Assembly (NCBI RefSeq): GCF_002811985.1
Contig: NZ_NPDU01000025.1
Span: 1 to 64,000, forward strand
Origin: Leptospira adleri
Lineage (GTDB): Bacteria > Spirochaetota > Leptospiria > Leptospirales > Leptospiraceae
Direction of reading: 5' to 3'
Length of the DNA: 64,000 nucleotides
Shown in pieces: positions 44,451 to 53,437 of this stretch (positions are counted from its first letter, which is position 1; each line of letters begins with the position of its first letter). The position numbers and the translations under genes were made by a program. The notes under the pieces were generated by a model. The model had not been told where the DNA came from and ran no database searches. It saw nothing but the letters and a program-made list of their open reading frames with translations.

Positions 44451-45613
44451 TTGAATTCTATATCGTTAAATTTTTTCGAAACAAGATTCGAAAGTTCCAA
44501 AGCCTCAAGAATTCTTACGATTTTCTCGCTAGCGCCGCCGTTTCCGTAAGGGTTGGAGACGGTCATTAAACTTTTCGAGAACTCTGGATCGTATAACAAA
44601 AGAATTGAATTTAAAATAGAATTCTTATCCGGAGCGGAATCAATTACACTGGTAGCCTTTAATCTACCTTTTTGTCGATCGCCTATATTTACTGTCCCTT
44701 TCTTAAAATGGGGAACTTCTATTAAACCGCTTGATGAATTCCCGACGACACCGTCAATAAATTGCAAGCAAGAAAAGTATTTCAATGAACCTAAGGAAGT
44801 AAAGGCTTTGGAATTCGGATGTTTCGAAACAAATTCGTGAATCATCTCGATGATATTTCGACTTCCGGTATCTGAGTTCGGCAAGGTAAAGATCAGATGA
44901 GTGTCTTTTAATTCTTCCAACGCTTCTAATAAATTATAAAAATGCTTCTCACTCGTCTTCTCGTTCAAAGTGGCCGGATGATAAGTAATCAGCAGATTTT
45001 TTTGGCCAAATCGAAAATTCATCGCTTGTTCAAGCTCTAACTTATCAAGCAATTGGGTTTTCTGAATGGAATCGATTCCCAATCCACCCACATTAAAGAC
45101 GTATTTAGGATCTTCTCCAAGTTGAATCACTCTCTTTCGATACACCTCGGCGGCGACAAAATGGACATGGGACATCTTCGTAACGGAATGTCGAATCGAT
45201 TCGTCAAAAGCGCCTTCGGTAATTTCACCCCCGTGGAGATGAACGATCGGTATTAAAGATATAAGCGCTGCGGTTGCTGCAGCTAATATCTCGAAGCGAT
45301 CTCCGAGCAAAAGAATAAGATCCGGTTTCAAATCGGTTATAGCATCGGCAAAGCCTATTATTCCCAGTCCAATCGACTTAGTGATAGAAGTGCTCGTATC
45401 TGCGCTTAATAACATCTCCACTCTTTTATGGATAAAAAAACCGTCATTTTCTATTTCTCTAAATGTTAACCCAAATTCGGGAGAAAGATGCATACCCGTA
45501 ACGATCAGTTGTAATTCAAGGAGATCGCTTTTTGCAATTTCATCCATTACAAAACGCAAGAGACCATATTCGGCCCTGGTTCCTGTTATTACGCACACTT
45601 TTTTCTTTTTCAT
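44444..45613 (-). CDS. legG: LegG/NeuC UDP-sugar 2-epimerase (hydrolysing)
   Basis: NeuC/LegG hydrolysing 2-epimerase of 389 residues. VITGTRAEYGLLRFVMDEI at 8-26 is the signature start; LLLGDRFEILAAATAA near 100-115, VHLHGGEITEGAFDESIRHSVTKMSH and GNSSSGLIEVPHFKKGTVNIGDRQKGR complete the active site. It releases the nucleotide while inverting C-2, giving the free mannose-configured sugar for LegI. A short 92-nt gap separates it from legC. Confidence 0.93.
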   Translation of the reverse strand: MKKKKVCVITGTRAEYGLLRFVMDEIAKSDLLELQLIVTGMHLSPEFGLTFREIENDGFFIHKRVEMLLSADTSTSITKSIGLGIIGFADAITDLKPDLILLLGDRFEILAAATAALISLIPIVHLHGGEITEGAFDESIRHSVTKMSHVHFVAAEVYRKRVIQLGEDPKYVFNVGGLGIDSIQKTQLLDKLELEQAMNFRFGQKNLLITYHPATLNEKTSEKHFYNLLEALEELKDTHLIFTLPNSDTGSRNIIEMIHEFVSKHPNSKAFTSLGSLKYFSCLQFIDGVVGNSSSGLIEVPHFKKGTVNIGDRQKGRLKATSVIDSAPDKNSILNSILLLYDPEFSKSLMTVSNPYGNGGASEKIVRILEALELSNLVSKKFNDIEFKC

Positions 45614-45705
45614 TCTTCGTGTATAAAATTCTTTTTCGAAAAGAATCGCTCTTCAACCTGATAATTTAATCATATTGAAGCTCTATTTAAATCCAAAAAA
45701 ACGAA

Positions 45706-46878
45706 TTAAAATTTCTTTGGTAAGTTTGCGCTGCTCGGAATGTTTATTAAACTTTTTTCAAGTGTTTCCGCTACGGGCAATTCCATCCTAGGAGACTCTT
45801 GAAATGGCTTCAACCTATGCAGCAAAGTCCAAACTGGTCGCGTCATCAAACCGCTTTCATTCGTATTTTTTAATATATTTTCTCTTTCTTCGAATCTGCG
45901 TTGGGAAAGGCACACTGTTTGTAACCAATAGTTGCTCTTACAACCGCGAGGCTCCTCAAAGATTCTAATTCCGTCTAACTTTGAAAAGGATTCCTTATAT
46001 TGTTGAAACAGTCTTCTCTTTGCGGACAAGAACTCCGGAAGCATTTCCAGCTGGGCGCATCCTAAAGCAGCGTTTAAGTTTGGAAGACGATAATTGTAAC
46101 CGATCTCGTCGTGAGTATACTGCCAAGGATGAGGGAGTTTAGCGGTGGTAGTCAAATGTTTGGCCCGTTTGGCTAAGGCCTCATCTTGAGTAAGAATGGC
46201 TCCCCCTCCGCCCGTTGTAATTGTCTTATTTCCATTAAAACTCAAGGTTGCGAATCGGCCGAAGGTTCCGGTATGCCGCCCCTGATAATAACTTCCTAAA
46301 GATTCCGCTGCATCCTCGACTAGTTCTAAACCGAAGTCGGCTGCGAGTAAAAGGAGATTATCTAAGTCGACCGGATGGCCGAATGTGTGCATAGGAACGA
46401 TCGCTTTGATTCTTCGCTTCGTAATTCGATTCCATAAAAAGCCGTCTTTCATTTCACCGATTGAATTAAGATAAGACCGAATCGCAAAAGGATCCATGCC
46501 TAAAGTTTTTTCATCCGATTCGACAAAATGCGGAACAGCACCTAAATAAGTAACCGCGTTTGCCGTAGCAACAAAGGTAAGAGAGGGAATAAGAACTTCG
46601 TCGCCTCTTGCAACCTCTGCCAAAAGCAGAGCGATATGCAGCGCGGCCGTTCCGTTGACGACCGCAACAGCGTATTTCGAACCTGTAAAATCCGCTATAT
46701 CCTTTTCGAATCTATCTACAAACTTACCGACCGAAGACACAAATGAAGAATCCAAACATTCCTTTAAGTATTTCCATTCATTGCCGGCAAAAATTGGCTC
46801 ATGTAAAGGAACCGGCGAACTCCCGACCACATTACGAATAGCGGAAACAACGTCTTTAACGAAAAGATCTGAAGACAT
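45706..46878 (-). CDS. legC: LegC NDP-4-keto-sugar aminotransferase
   Basis: DegT-family PLP aminotransferase of 390 residues. SPVPLHEPIFAGNEWKYL near 21-38 is typical of LegC; the PLP lysine is K218 in LSFNGNKTITTGGGG and NGTAALHIAL at 75-84 holds the cofactor phosphate. It adds the 4-amino group to the LegB product. It follows legB by 26 nt. Its distance from PseC of the same family at 35819 shows two separate nonulosonate routes. Confidence 0.93.
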   Translation of the reverse strand: MSSDLFVKDVVSAIRNVVGSSPVPLHEPIFAGNEWKYLKECLDSSFVSSVGKFVDRFEKDIADFTGSKYAVAVVNGTAALHIALLLAEVARGDEVLIPSLTFVATANAVTYLGAVPHFVESDEKTLGMDPFAIRSYLNSIGEMKDGFLWNRITKRRIKAIVPMHTFGHPVDLDNLLLLAADFGLELVEDAAESLGSYYQGRHTGTFGRFATLSFNGNKTITTGGGGAILTQDEALAKRAKHLTTTAKLPHPWQYTHDEIGYNYRLPNLNAALGCAQLEMLPEFLSAKRRLFQQYKESFSKLDGIRIFEEPRGCKSNYWLQTVCLSQRRFEERENILKNTNESGLMTRPVWTLLHRLKPFQESPRMELPVAETLEKSLINIPSSANLPKKF

Positions 46879-46904
46879 ATAACTTAAATTTAATATTTAA
46901 AAAA

Positions 46905-47903
46905 TTACAAATTATAAATATTCGCTTTATATAAAGCGAGATTCGCAGGATTAGTAAACCATTCAACCGTCTCGACCAAACCTCTCCTAAAACCTTCGAC
47001 CCCCGCGAAGGACGCCTCCCAGTCGAGCAACGATTTCGCTTTCTCATTCGAAGCCCATAGGCGTTCTACTTCACTTTTTTCCGGTCTAAGTCTCTGGTCC
47101 TCCGTTTCAATTTCGACATCGACGTTCATTACTTTTGCGATTTCTTTGACGGTATCTCCGATTGAAATTTCATAGTTACTACCTAAGTTGATAACTTGTC
47201 CGATCGATTTTTCGGATTTTAAAGCCGAGATAAAACCACTCACCGTATCTTTCACAAAGTTAAAGTCTCGCGTTGGATGGATGGAACCTAATTTTATTTT
47301 TTTATTTCCGTTCGCAATTTGGGTGATAATCGTAGGAATCACGGCACGCGCGGATTGGCGAGGGCCGTATGTATTGAATGGACGAACGATGGAGACTGGC
47401 GTATTGAAGGAATTGAAGAATGACATGGCGATTTGATCCGCTCCGATTTTACTCGCCGAATAAGGTGATTGACCTTGCAGTGGGTGATCTTCGGTAATTG
47501 GAACGAACTTTGCGGTTCCATATACCTCGCTCGTGGAAGTATGGATAACCTTTGTAACGCCGACATCTCTAGCCGCTTGAACCACATTCAGAGTACCTTT
47601 GATGTTTGTATCGATATACGTATCCGGAGAATGATAGGAATACGGAATCGCGATCAACGCAGCCAAATGCAAAACAGCTTCACAATCTTTCAGCGCGGCC
47701 CGGACGCCGTACGGATCCCGAATATCACCCGCAAAAACTTCGAATTTACCTTTGACATCCTCCGAACATTGGTCCAACCAACCCCAGGAATTAAAAGAAT
47801 TATAAAAAACGAATGCTTTAACGTCAAAACCGCGACGAACAAGCGATTCTGTTAGATGAGAACCGATAAAACCATCAGCACCTGTTACTAATATTTTTTT
47901 CAT
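46905..47903 (-). CDS. legB: LegB NDP-GlcNAc 4,6-dehydratase
   Basis: Extended SDR of 332 residues, matching the retaining 4,6-dehydratase LegB. ILVTGADGFIGSHLTE at 4-19 binds NAD, the catalytic pair is Y148/K152 in YSASKIGAD, and STSEVYGTAKFVPITEDHPLQGQSPYSASK follows the family closely. It opens the legionaminate gene set in transcription order, 5 nt after the PhyH-like gene. With PtmE present the substrate is probably GDP-GlcNAc. Confidence 0.93.
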   Translation of the reverse strand: MKKILVTGADGFIGSHLTESLVRRGFDVKAFVFYNSFNSWGWLDQCSEDVKGKFEVFAGDIRDPYGVRAALKDCEAVLHLAALIAIPYSYHSPDTYIDTNIKGTLNVVQAARDVGVTKVIHTSTSEVYGTAKFVPITEDHPLQGQSPYSASKIGADQIAMSFFNSFNTPVSIVRPFNTYGPRQSARAVIPTIITQIANGNKKIKLGSIHPTRDFNFVKDTVSGFISALKSEKSIGQVINLGSNYEISIGDTVKEIAKVMNVDVEIETEDQRLRPEKSEVERLWASNEKAKSLLDWEASFAGVEGFRRGLVETVEWFTNPANLALYKANIYNL

Positions 47904-47908
47904 GAGGA

Positions 47909-48835
47909 CTACGCCATCTTAGTTTTTATTTTTTTGAGGGTTCGATAGAAAATCTGTAACGGCTTAAAAAATAGCTCAAGGAAGAAAATGAGAACGTAAA
48001 GATGCATTACCGCTAAATTAACGGCCGAACTCTGCTCGATCCGTACCGCAAAAGGCACTTCTTTTCTGCCACTTTTAGGAAGAACTTTCACCCTTCCGTC
48101 AGGCAGATGATCGACTCCATTCTTAACGGAAAGTAAATCCCGCAATTCGTTTTGCTTTATCCTCTGAAGAGCCTCTTGCATTTTTACGTCCGGCTTAAAA
48201 ACTCCACCTTCCGGAAAAAAGGAACAGAGTATGATTAGCTTACTTTCCTCGCGATTTGGAAATCTCGCATGCCAAGTTTTGTTAAAGAAGAATCCGAATT
48301 CTCCTCGATTCCCCTCAAACGGTTTGAGAAAGAATTTCGAAATCCCGATTTGAGCCCAGGAGATATTCTTTGCCCATCGAGGAATTAAATGAGAACAGGG
48401 TAAGAATGCGGTGTTTCCTTCCTTCCCTTTTTGAGATTTCAGTAAAAAGACGAAATTGGTTTCTCCGTAACTATCCTGATGAAGATAAAGCCCCGGATCG
48501 CCGCAAATCGATTTTCTAACGTTAACCTGCCAAACTTTGAGATTATCTCCAAGAATCGCAGAAAGGATTTGTTTAACCTCTTTAGAACAAAGAAGTTTAT
48601 GGAACAACTCGTCGATTCGATCGTCACGACCGATCAAACTCAATAAGGTTGGAGCATCGGCCGAGAAATTGCTTTCATGGCTATTTTCATTAAAACATTT
48701 TTCAATCAACGATTCTAATTCATCAATCTCGGATTGAGTTAAAAGAGGATACGAACCTTTAGCAAACCCATTTCTTTTTAAATTTTCTACAATTGCCCGA
48801 GTCTCTTCAAAAAGATTATTCATACTTTTTTCCAA
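47909..48835 (-). CDS. PhyH-like Fe(II)/2-oxoglutarate dioxygenase with C-terminal membrane segment
   Basis: Phytanoyl-CoA-dioxygenase-like protein of 308 residues. The iron-binding facial triad is visible: H119 and D121 in YLHQDSYGE and H189 in TWHARFPNREESK, with R191 or R195 a candidate 2-oxoglutarate anchor. A hydrophobic segment at about 274-291 near a basic tail suggests attachment to the inner membrane, which is unusual. It lies 11 nt after the split LIC12162-type gene and 5 nt before legB. It may hydroxylate a sugar or acyl group of the glycan; the substrate is unknown. Confidence 0.8.
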   Translation of the reverse strand: MEKSMNNLFEETRAIVENLKRNGFAKGSYPLLTQSEIDELESLIEKCFNENSHESNFSADAPTLLSLIGRDDRIDELFHKLLCSKEVKQILSAILGDNLKVWQVNVRKSICGDPGLYLHQDSYGETNFVFLLKSQKGKEGNTAFLPCSHLIPRWAKNISWAQIGISKFFLKPFEGNRGEFGFFFNKTWHARFPNREESKLIILCSFFPEGGVFKPDVKMQEALQRIKQNELRDLLSVKNGVDHLPDGRVKVLPKSGRKEVPFAVRIEQSSAVNLAVMHLYVLIFFLELFFKPLQIFYRTLKKIKTKMA

Positions 48836-48846
48836 ATTATAGATTT

Positions 48847-50025
48847 CTAATTTAGCGTCTTAAGAAACTTTTTCCATTCCTTAGCCCAACGCTTTGAAGT
48901 AAGTGCGAATTGAGCGCTAAATTCGGAACAGGCTTTCTTTCGCCGTGAATTTTCCGACCACGCAGAAGTATTTCTTTTAAATTCGACGATTTCGTTAACT
49001 AAAGATTCAGACGTTCTATGAATTACGCCAACTTCTTCTAATTTTTTAAAACTATCTTCGGTCCAACTCTCTTCTTCGCAATAAAGTCGATCCCACAAGA
49101 TCATCGTTGGAATTTCAGAAGAAAGACATTCCAAAAAACCGGTTCCAGGTTGATCCCAAAGAACTATCTTACATCTTTCAATGAGATTTTTAGTTAATCC
49201 TTTATCAAAAGTTTCGGAACAAGTATAGTATTCCCCCCCAATTTCTTTCAGTCGAGAATAGGTGTGATTTAGGAGAGCGACCGTAAGCGGATTATATGGT
49301 TTTGCATAGACTTTGATTTTATTTTCCGTCGTCTTCTGAATAAAATCGATCATATATTTTGAAAATTCGTGAATGACATCCTTTCGAATACTAGATCCGC
49401 CTTGAGGCGCTCCCGTAAAACGTTTCATCATCTGCGGCATCCAGAGCACGTCATATTCTCCCGTCCTACCGGCCTTGACGTCCTTCCAATATTTTTTTCG
49501 TTCCGAAAGCCAAGGTGAAGGTAAGGGAATCGTCTTGATATGTTCAAGCTGTTTACCTTCATGCATTTTCGTCCAACCCCAAGTTAGAAAAATATCGGCT
49601 GAGGGAAGTTCGGATTCGATCACGGGAGAAATATCCCGCAAATAACCGTAGTGACCTCCATGCTGCGCCTTGATGATCTTATGACCTATCGATTTCGCAG
49701 CCGCGATAACGAACGTCGAACGTGCATCTCCGTCACCAGAGGAAATGAGGTATTTTTTATAACCTCCTTCGATTTTGGATTTCGCTTTTTTGAAATTAAT
49801 TTCCATTCCTTCCAATAATTGAATCGGAAAACATTCCCGGAGAAAAAAACAAAATTGACCCCAAGAAGTTGTGACCTCGTCCGAGGAAAAGCCAATTCGA
49901 AAAAGAAAACTTTCGAATCTTTCACTTTTGACTTTGCCGCTATTAAAAAGTTGATTTCGTGTTTCGGACAATTTATCCAGAGGCTCAAAAACCCATTCGG
50001 CCTCAACTCGATCAAAATGTGTCAA
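48847..50025 (-). CDS. C-terminal part of a split LIC12162-family transferase
   Basis: Open frame of 392 residues that corresponds to the second part of a LIC12162-type protein. CFPIQLLEG near 65-73 and KAQHGGHYG near 119-127 align with MPICFLEG (281-288) and GQHGNNYG (337-344) of the protein at 22320-24077, at a nearly constant offset of about 215. The start would be a TTG at 50025 that overlaps the stop of the preceding frame by 4 nt. Reading back through the TTG in the same frame continues as GFY just after the run of T residues, so a one-base indel would join it to the gene at 50022. It is either a real two-gene version or a frameshifted gene. Confidence 0.75.
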   Translation of the reverse strand: MTHFDRVEAEWVFEPLDKLSETRNQLFNSGKVKSERFESFLFRIGFSSDEVTTSWGQFCFFLRECFPIQLLEGMEINFKKAKSKIEGGYKKYLISSGDGDARSTFVIAAAKSIGHKIIKAQHGGHYGYLRDISPVIESELPSADIFLTWGWTKMHEGKQLEHIKTIPLPSPWLSERKKYWKDVKAGRTGEYDVLWMPQMMKRFTGAPQGGSSIRKDVIHEFSKYMIDFIQKTTENKIKVYAKPYNPLTVALLNHTYSRLKEIGGEYYTCSETFDKGLTKNLIERCKIVLWDQPGTGFLECLSSEIPTMILWDRLYCEEESWTEDSFKKLEEVGVIHRTSESLVNEIVEFKRNTSAWSENSRRKKACSEFSAQFALTSKRWAKEWKKFLKTLN

Positions 50026-50720
50026 ATAAAAACCTTATATCTTAATGCCGCTTCTGCATTTGCAAATGTCAGGACGGAAAATTTTTCGAATTGAAATAAG
50101 CGTTTGAAAATTCTTTCTAAAATTCCTATTACTTTGTTTATGACTCTTTTATTTTTTCCAATAAAAAAGATCTCATTTTTTACCGTCATGACGGATTGAT
50201 TTTTTTTTTCCTGATTGGAGACCCCGTTTGTTTTCGCCTGATTCAATTTCCAAATGGGAGCTAAAACACTTAGCAAATATTCGTTAAATTTGGATTCAGA
50301 AATTTTTTCATTCAACTCTTCTGTAATTTGAAAAATAAAATTAGGAAACGTTTCATCTTCCGTGACGACTAAATTAGAATTGAATCGTAATGCTTTTTGA
50401 GTGCGCAGAGCCCTTTCCCAAAAACAGTGACAGAGCGGAACGACCGCGTTACGAAGAAGAATCTTCAAAGACTCTTTCGTTATTAGATTTCTATTTTTAA
50501 GCGAGAGCTCGTCGGCGAAAGTATCAATGAGATGAATATAGAGATCAGAAAGCTCCGAAGAAAATTCGTATATTTCAGTTTTTGATAATTTAACGCCATT
50601 CTTACCCTCAGACAAAAACAACGCTACGTCATCGGATCCGGATGATTCCAATCTGATGGTTTTCATGCTTGCAAAAAATTTGGTAAGAAAGTTCCGTCTC
50701 AGTAGAAAGAGAGAAAACAT
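50022..50720 (-). CDS. N-terminal part of a split LIC12162-family transferase
   Basis: Open frame of 232 residues. YEFSSEL near 51-57 and the following helices line up with YEFSKTI (57-63) of the complete LIC12162-type protein at 22320, but the GEWC motif near its start is not conserved. It ends with a stop that overlaps the next frame by 4 nt, and 232 residues plus the downstream piece give a full-length family protein (about 620). On its own it has no recognisable domain. A frameshift in or near the five-T run just before the stop is the simplest explanation. Confidence 0.65.
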   Translation of the reverse strand: MFSLFLLRRNFLTKFFASMKTIRLESSGSDDVALFLSEGKNGVKLSKTEIYEFSSELSDLYIHLIDTFADELSLKNRNLITKESLKILLRNAVVPLCHCFWERALRTQKALRFNSNLVVTEDETFPNFIFQITEELNEKISESKFNEYLLSVLAPIWKLNQAKTNGVSNQEKKNQSVMTVKNEIFFIGKNKRVINKVIGILERIFKRLFQFEKFSVLTFANAEAALRYKVFI

Positions 50721-50846
50721 CGTCTAAGGCTTTTAACCCTCGACTTGTTGATTTTTGAAATTATCTCTAAAAAAGATCTGGAATATTGGTATACCGTTGA
50801 AACTGAAATACGAAAATCAAATTTAATTAAAGTCAATCGACATAAA

Positions 50847-51728
50847 TCAAGGCTCGGCTATTGCCATCAAGGTGTCAGTCTTATCTAAAGACGCCAATTT
50901 GTTTTCATAAGCGATATTCAATTCATTCGAGCTTAGAAAATTCCAATGATGATGTCCGCCCGGCGCTCCATTTTTTAACCAGTAAAGGTGGTTTGCAAGC
51001 GGATACCGTTGAACGCCAATAATTTCGACTTTTGAAAAACCGGCTTCTTTTAAAAATAAGCGGAGACTCTCGCGAGTATGAAGTATGAGATGCTCGCTCC
51101 AAAAGGTAAATTTTTTAAAACTTTCACAATCTAAAAAATCAAAAAGAAAATCTCTTGCATGAGGAACTTCTACGATTATTTTCCCGTTCGTATTTAATCT
51201 TTCTTTAATTAACTTAAGTGTATCAATCGGATTTACCAAATGCTCGAAAACATGAAACAAGGAAACAACGTCATAATTGCCATCCTCGACCTCTTCAATT
51301 GTTGAATAGGCTCGATAACCGGCGCTTATCAGCTCCTTTCGAATATTATCCTGCAATTCCACTGCAACAATCTCCTTAGCCATAGGTCGCAGTAGATCTA
51401 AAACGGCTCCGACACCCGATCCGACATCAAGCCATTTTTTATTTAACAGCAAATTACCTAAAGAATCGGCCCTCCGCCGAGCGTCCTCCTGTCCCACTCG
51501 AATCGCTACCTTTCGATCTAATTCGTGTCCTATTCTGAAACTCACTTTGTTTTCATAATAGGATAGATTAATATGATCCGTTTTAGATAAAAAGATAACC
51601 CCGGAATTTTTACAACGCAGAACGGATATATCGTTTCGATCCCGCACGGATGGAAAATATTCTTCCAAAGAATTTTCGGAAATAATTCCAAGGTCGAGCA
51701 ACTGTTGTTCAATTAAATTCTTATTCAT
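50847..51728 (-). CDS. SAM-dependent methyltransferase
   Basis: Class I methyltransferase of 293 residues. WLDVGSGVGAVLDLLRP near 98-114 binds SAM, and SLFHVFEHLVNPIDTLKLI near 159-177 is the typical post-motif helix; the C-terminal part has HLYWLKNGAPGGHHHWNFL. An N-terminal zinc ribbon is absent. It lies 19 nt after the CMP-sugar synthetase and before the split LIC12162-type gene, from which it is separated by 126 nt without a gene. The substrate is likely the sugar made by the NeuB paralogue 3 module. Confidence 0.84.
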   Translation of the reverse strand: MNKNLIEQQLLDLGIISENSLEEYFPSVRDRNDISVLRCKNSGVIFLSKTDHINLSYYENKVSFRIGHELDRKVAIRVGQEDARRRADSLGNLLLNKKWLDVGSGVGAVLDLLRPMAKEIVAVELQDNIRKELISAGYRAYSTIEEVEDGNYDVVSLFHVFEHLVNPIDTLKLIKERLNTNGKIIVEVPHARDFLFDFLDCESFKKFTFWSEHLILHTRESLRLFLKEAGFSKVEIIGVQRYPLANHLYWLKNGAPGGHHHWNFLSSNELNIAYENKLASLDKTDTLMAIAEP

Positions 51729-51747
51729 GATTCGATTTCCGTGAATT

Positions 51748-52443
51748 CTATTTTGACTCTTCTCTGGTCAGGATCCATTCTGCGTATCTAAAATCTTCCT
51801 CGGTGTCGATATTTACCGAGCGTTCGCTTGGCATAACCCAGGCCCTACAATCGTTCCCTTTGAATGAATTTCTGATAATCGTTTCCTTTCTGCTTAAATA
51901 AATTGCGCCATTTCTTATGAACATCGGCTTCAACTCTTGACGTCTTTGATTTTCGTATTCCTCACAAAAAGGAGGATCAATCAATTTACCGTTTTCAAGA
52001 TATTTCATTCTCGCAGGATGGTTCGCGCCGACGCTAATTACGCTTATGACACTATCCGCGCCCGAGCTTTCCAACAAGTCGATACTTCCGTCGATATCTA
52101 TTTCAGATCGAAACGGAGTTGTGGGTTGCAACATTAGAAATCCGTCAAATTCTTCCCCTATATTTTCAAAGTAATTTTTAGCGTGTAATATCGCCAAAAT
52201 CGGACTAGCCTTGTCATCCGAAATATCACTCGGTCTTAGAAACGGCACCTCTGCTCCAAGCGTAAGGGAAAAGTCTCGAATTTCTTCTCCATCCGTTGAA
52301 ACAATAAACTTTGTTAGTCGTTTAGATCTTTTAGCACTTTCTATAGAATATTGTATGAGAGGTTTACCCGCGAGATTTTTTAAATTTTTACCCGGTATTC
52401 CCTTAGAGCCGCTTCTTGCGACGATGATGCCTAAAATTCTCAA
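51748..52443 (-). CDS. neuA: CMP-nonulosonate synthetase (NeuA-like)
   Basis: Acylneuraminate cytidylyltransferase-like protein of 231 residues. IIVARSGSKGIPGKNLKNLAGKPLIQ near 6-31 holds the CTP site, and LMLQPTTPFRSEIDIDG near 103-119 and RSVNIDTEEDF near 213-223 follow the family. It lies 1 nt after a D-2-hydroxyacid dehydrogenase gene and belongs with the NeuB paralogue at 55921. It is a paralogue of legF at 40982, so two nonulosonate activating enzymes of the same family occur besides the SpsF domain. Confidence 0.9.
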   Translation of the reverse strand: MRILGIIVARSGSKGIPGKNLKNLAGKPLIQYSIESAKRSKRLTKFIVSTDGEEIRDFSLTLGAEVPFLRPSDISDDKASPILAILHAKNYFENIGEEFDGFLMLQPTTPFRSEIDIDGSIDLLESSGADSVISVISVGANHPARMKYLENGKLIDPPFCEEYENQRRQELKPMFIRNGAIYLSRKETIIRNSFKGNDCRAWVMPSERSVNIDTEEDFRYAEWILTREESK

Positions 52444-52444
52444 G

Positions 52445-53437
52445 TTAATATCCCCTATTCAGATCAACTATATTCTTCAACTCTTGATTTTTAATGAAAA
52501 GTTTCAAATTTTCAGAAAACAGAGAAAATTCCTTGTCCCAATAAGAGCGAGACATTGCCCCTATATGCGGAGTGATGACGACGTTGCTTAGCGTATGCAA
52601 CGGCGAAGAACTATCCAGAGGTTCATTTTGAAAGACATCCAAACCGGCCCCAGCAATCTTCTTCTCAACCAACGCTTGCACTAAATCGTTTTCGACTACG
52701 GTTTCGCCTCTTCCCACATTTATAAAAAAGCTGTTGGTTTTCATCCGGGAAAACTTAGAAGAATCGAATATCCCTTTTGTAAGATCGGTCAAGGGAAGAA
52801 TATTCACGACTGCGTCGTAATGGCCAACGATTCCGTCCAAATCTTTTAACTCGTAGGAAGAATTGTAACCGCCCTCTCTCTTTCTTTCTTTATCCGCGAC
52901 CACGACGTCATAACGAATCCCTAAACAAGTCAAATAAGAACCAAAGATTCTTCCTATCTCGCCATACCCTAAAATTAGTATATTATAAAATTCTGAAAAA
53001 TCAGATACTCGACCAAAGTAATCATCGAAATCCTCTCTTGAAAATTTCGATCGGGCGGATAATTCGGAAGATTTTTTTAAACCTCTTGTCAAACTTAATA
53101 AAAAGCCTAAGGCGGTCAAAGCCACCGCCTTTTCCGAAGTTCCCTTGCTATTGGTTATAAGAATTTGTCGTTCTTTCGCTTCAGAACTTCGGATATCGCT
53201 GATTCCTATGGACCCGAAATGAATCCATTTAAGCTTTGGATACCCGGCCAACATATCCGCTCTGAGACGATTTCCCCAGAAAATCTCCGCGCCCTCGACC
53301 GTACGCGGAAACCCCGGACAGTTAACGGGTACGATTTCAAATTCCGGAAATTCATTCTTGAATGCCGTTAATAACTCAGTTGGAATTCGATATAGATTAA
53401 GATGCGTAAAAAGGTCACACGCGATAATTCTTTTCAT
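52445..53437 (-). CDS. D-2-hydroxyacid dehydrogenase
   Basis: NAD-dependent dehydrogenase of 330 residues. The nucleotide loop GYGEIG is at 157-162, and the catalytic residues R243 (NVGRGE), E272 (NEPLD) and H291 (TPHIGAMS) match the family. It reduces a 2-keto acid or oxidises a D-2-hydroxyacid. Immediately next to an enolase-superfamily gene (no gap) and a CMP-sugar synthetase (1 nt), it likely acts in making or altering an ulosonic-acid-type compound. General serine or vitamin B6 roles look unlikely from context. Confidence 0.87.
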   Translation of the reverse strand: MKRIIACDLFTHLNLYRIPTELLTAFKNEFPEFEIVPVNCPGFPRTVEGAEIFWGNRLRADMLAGYPKLKWIHFGSIGISDIRSSEAKERQILITNSKGTSEKAVALTALGFLLSLTRGLKKSSELSARSKFSREDFDDYFGRVSDFSEFYNILILGYGEIGRIFGSYLTCLGIRYDVVVADKERKREGGYNSSYELKDLDGIVGHYDAVVNILPLTDLTKGIFDSSKFSRMKTNSFFINVGRGETVVENDLVQALVEKKIAGAGLDVFQNEPLDSSSPLHTLSNVVITPHIGAMSRSYWDKEFSLFSENLKLFIKNQELKNIVDLNRGY

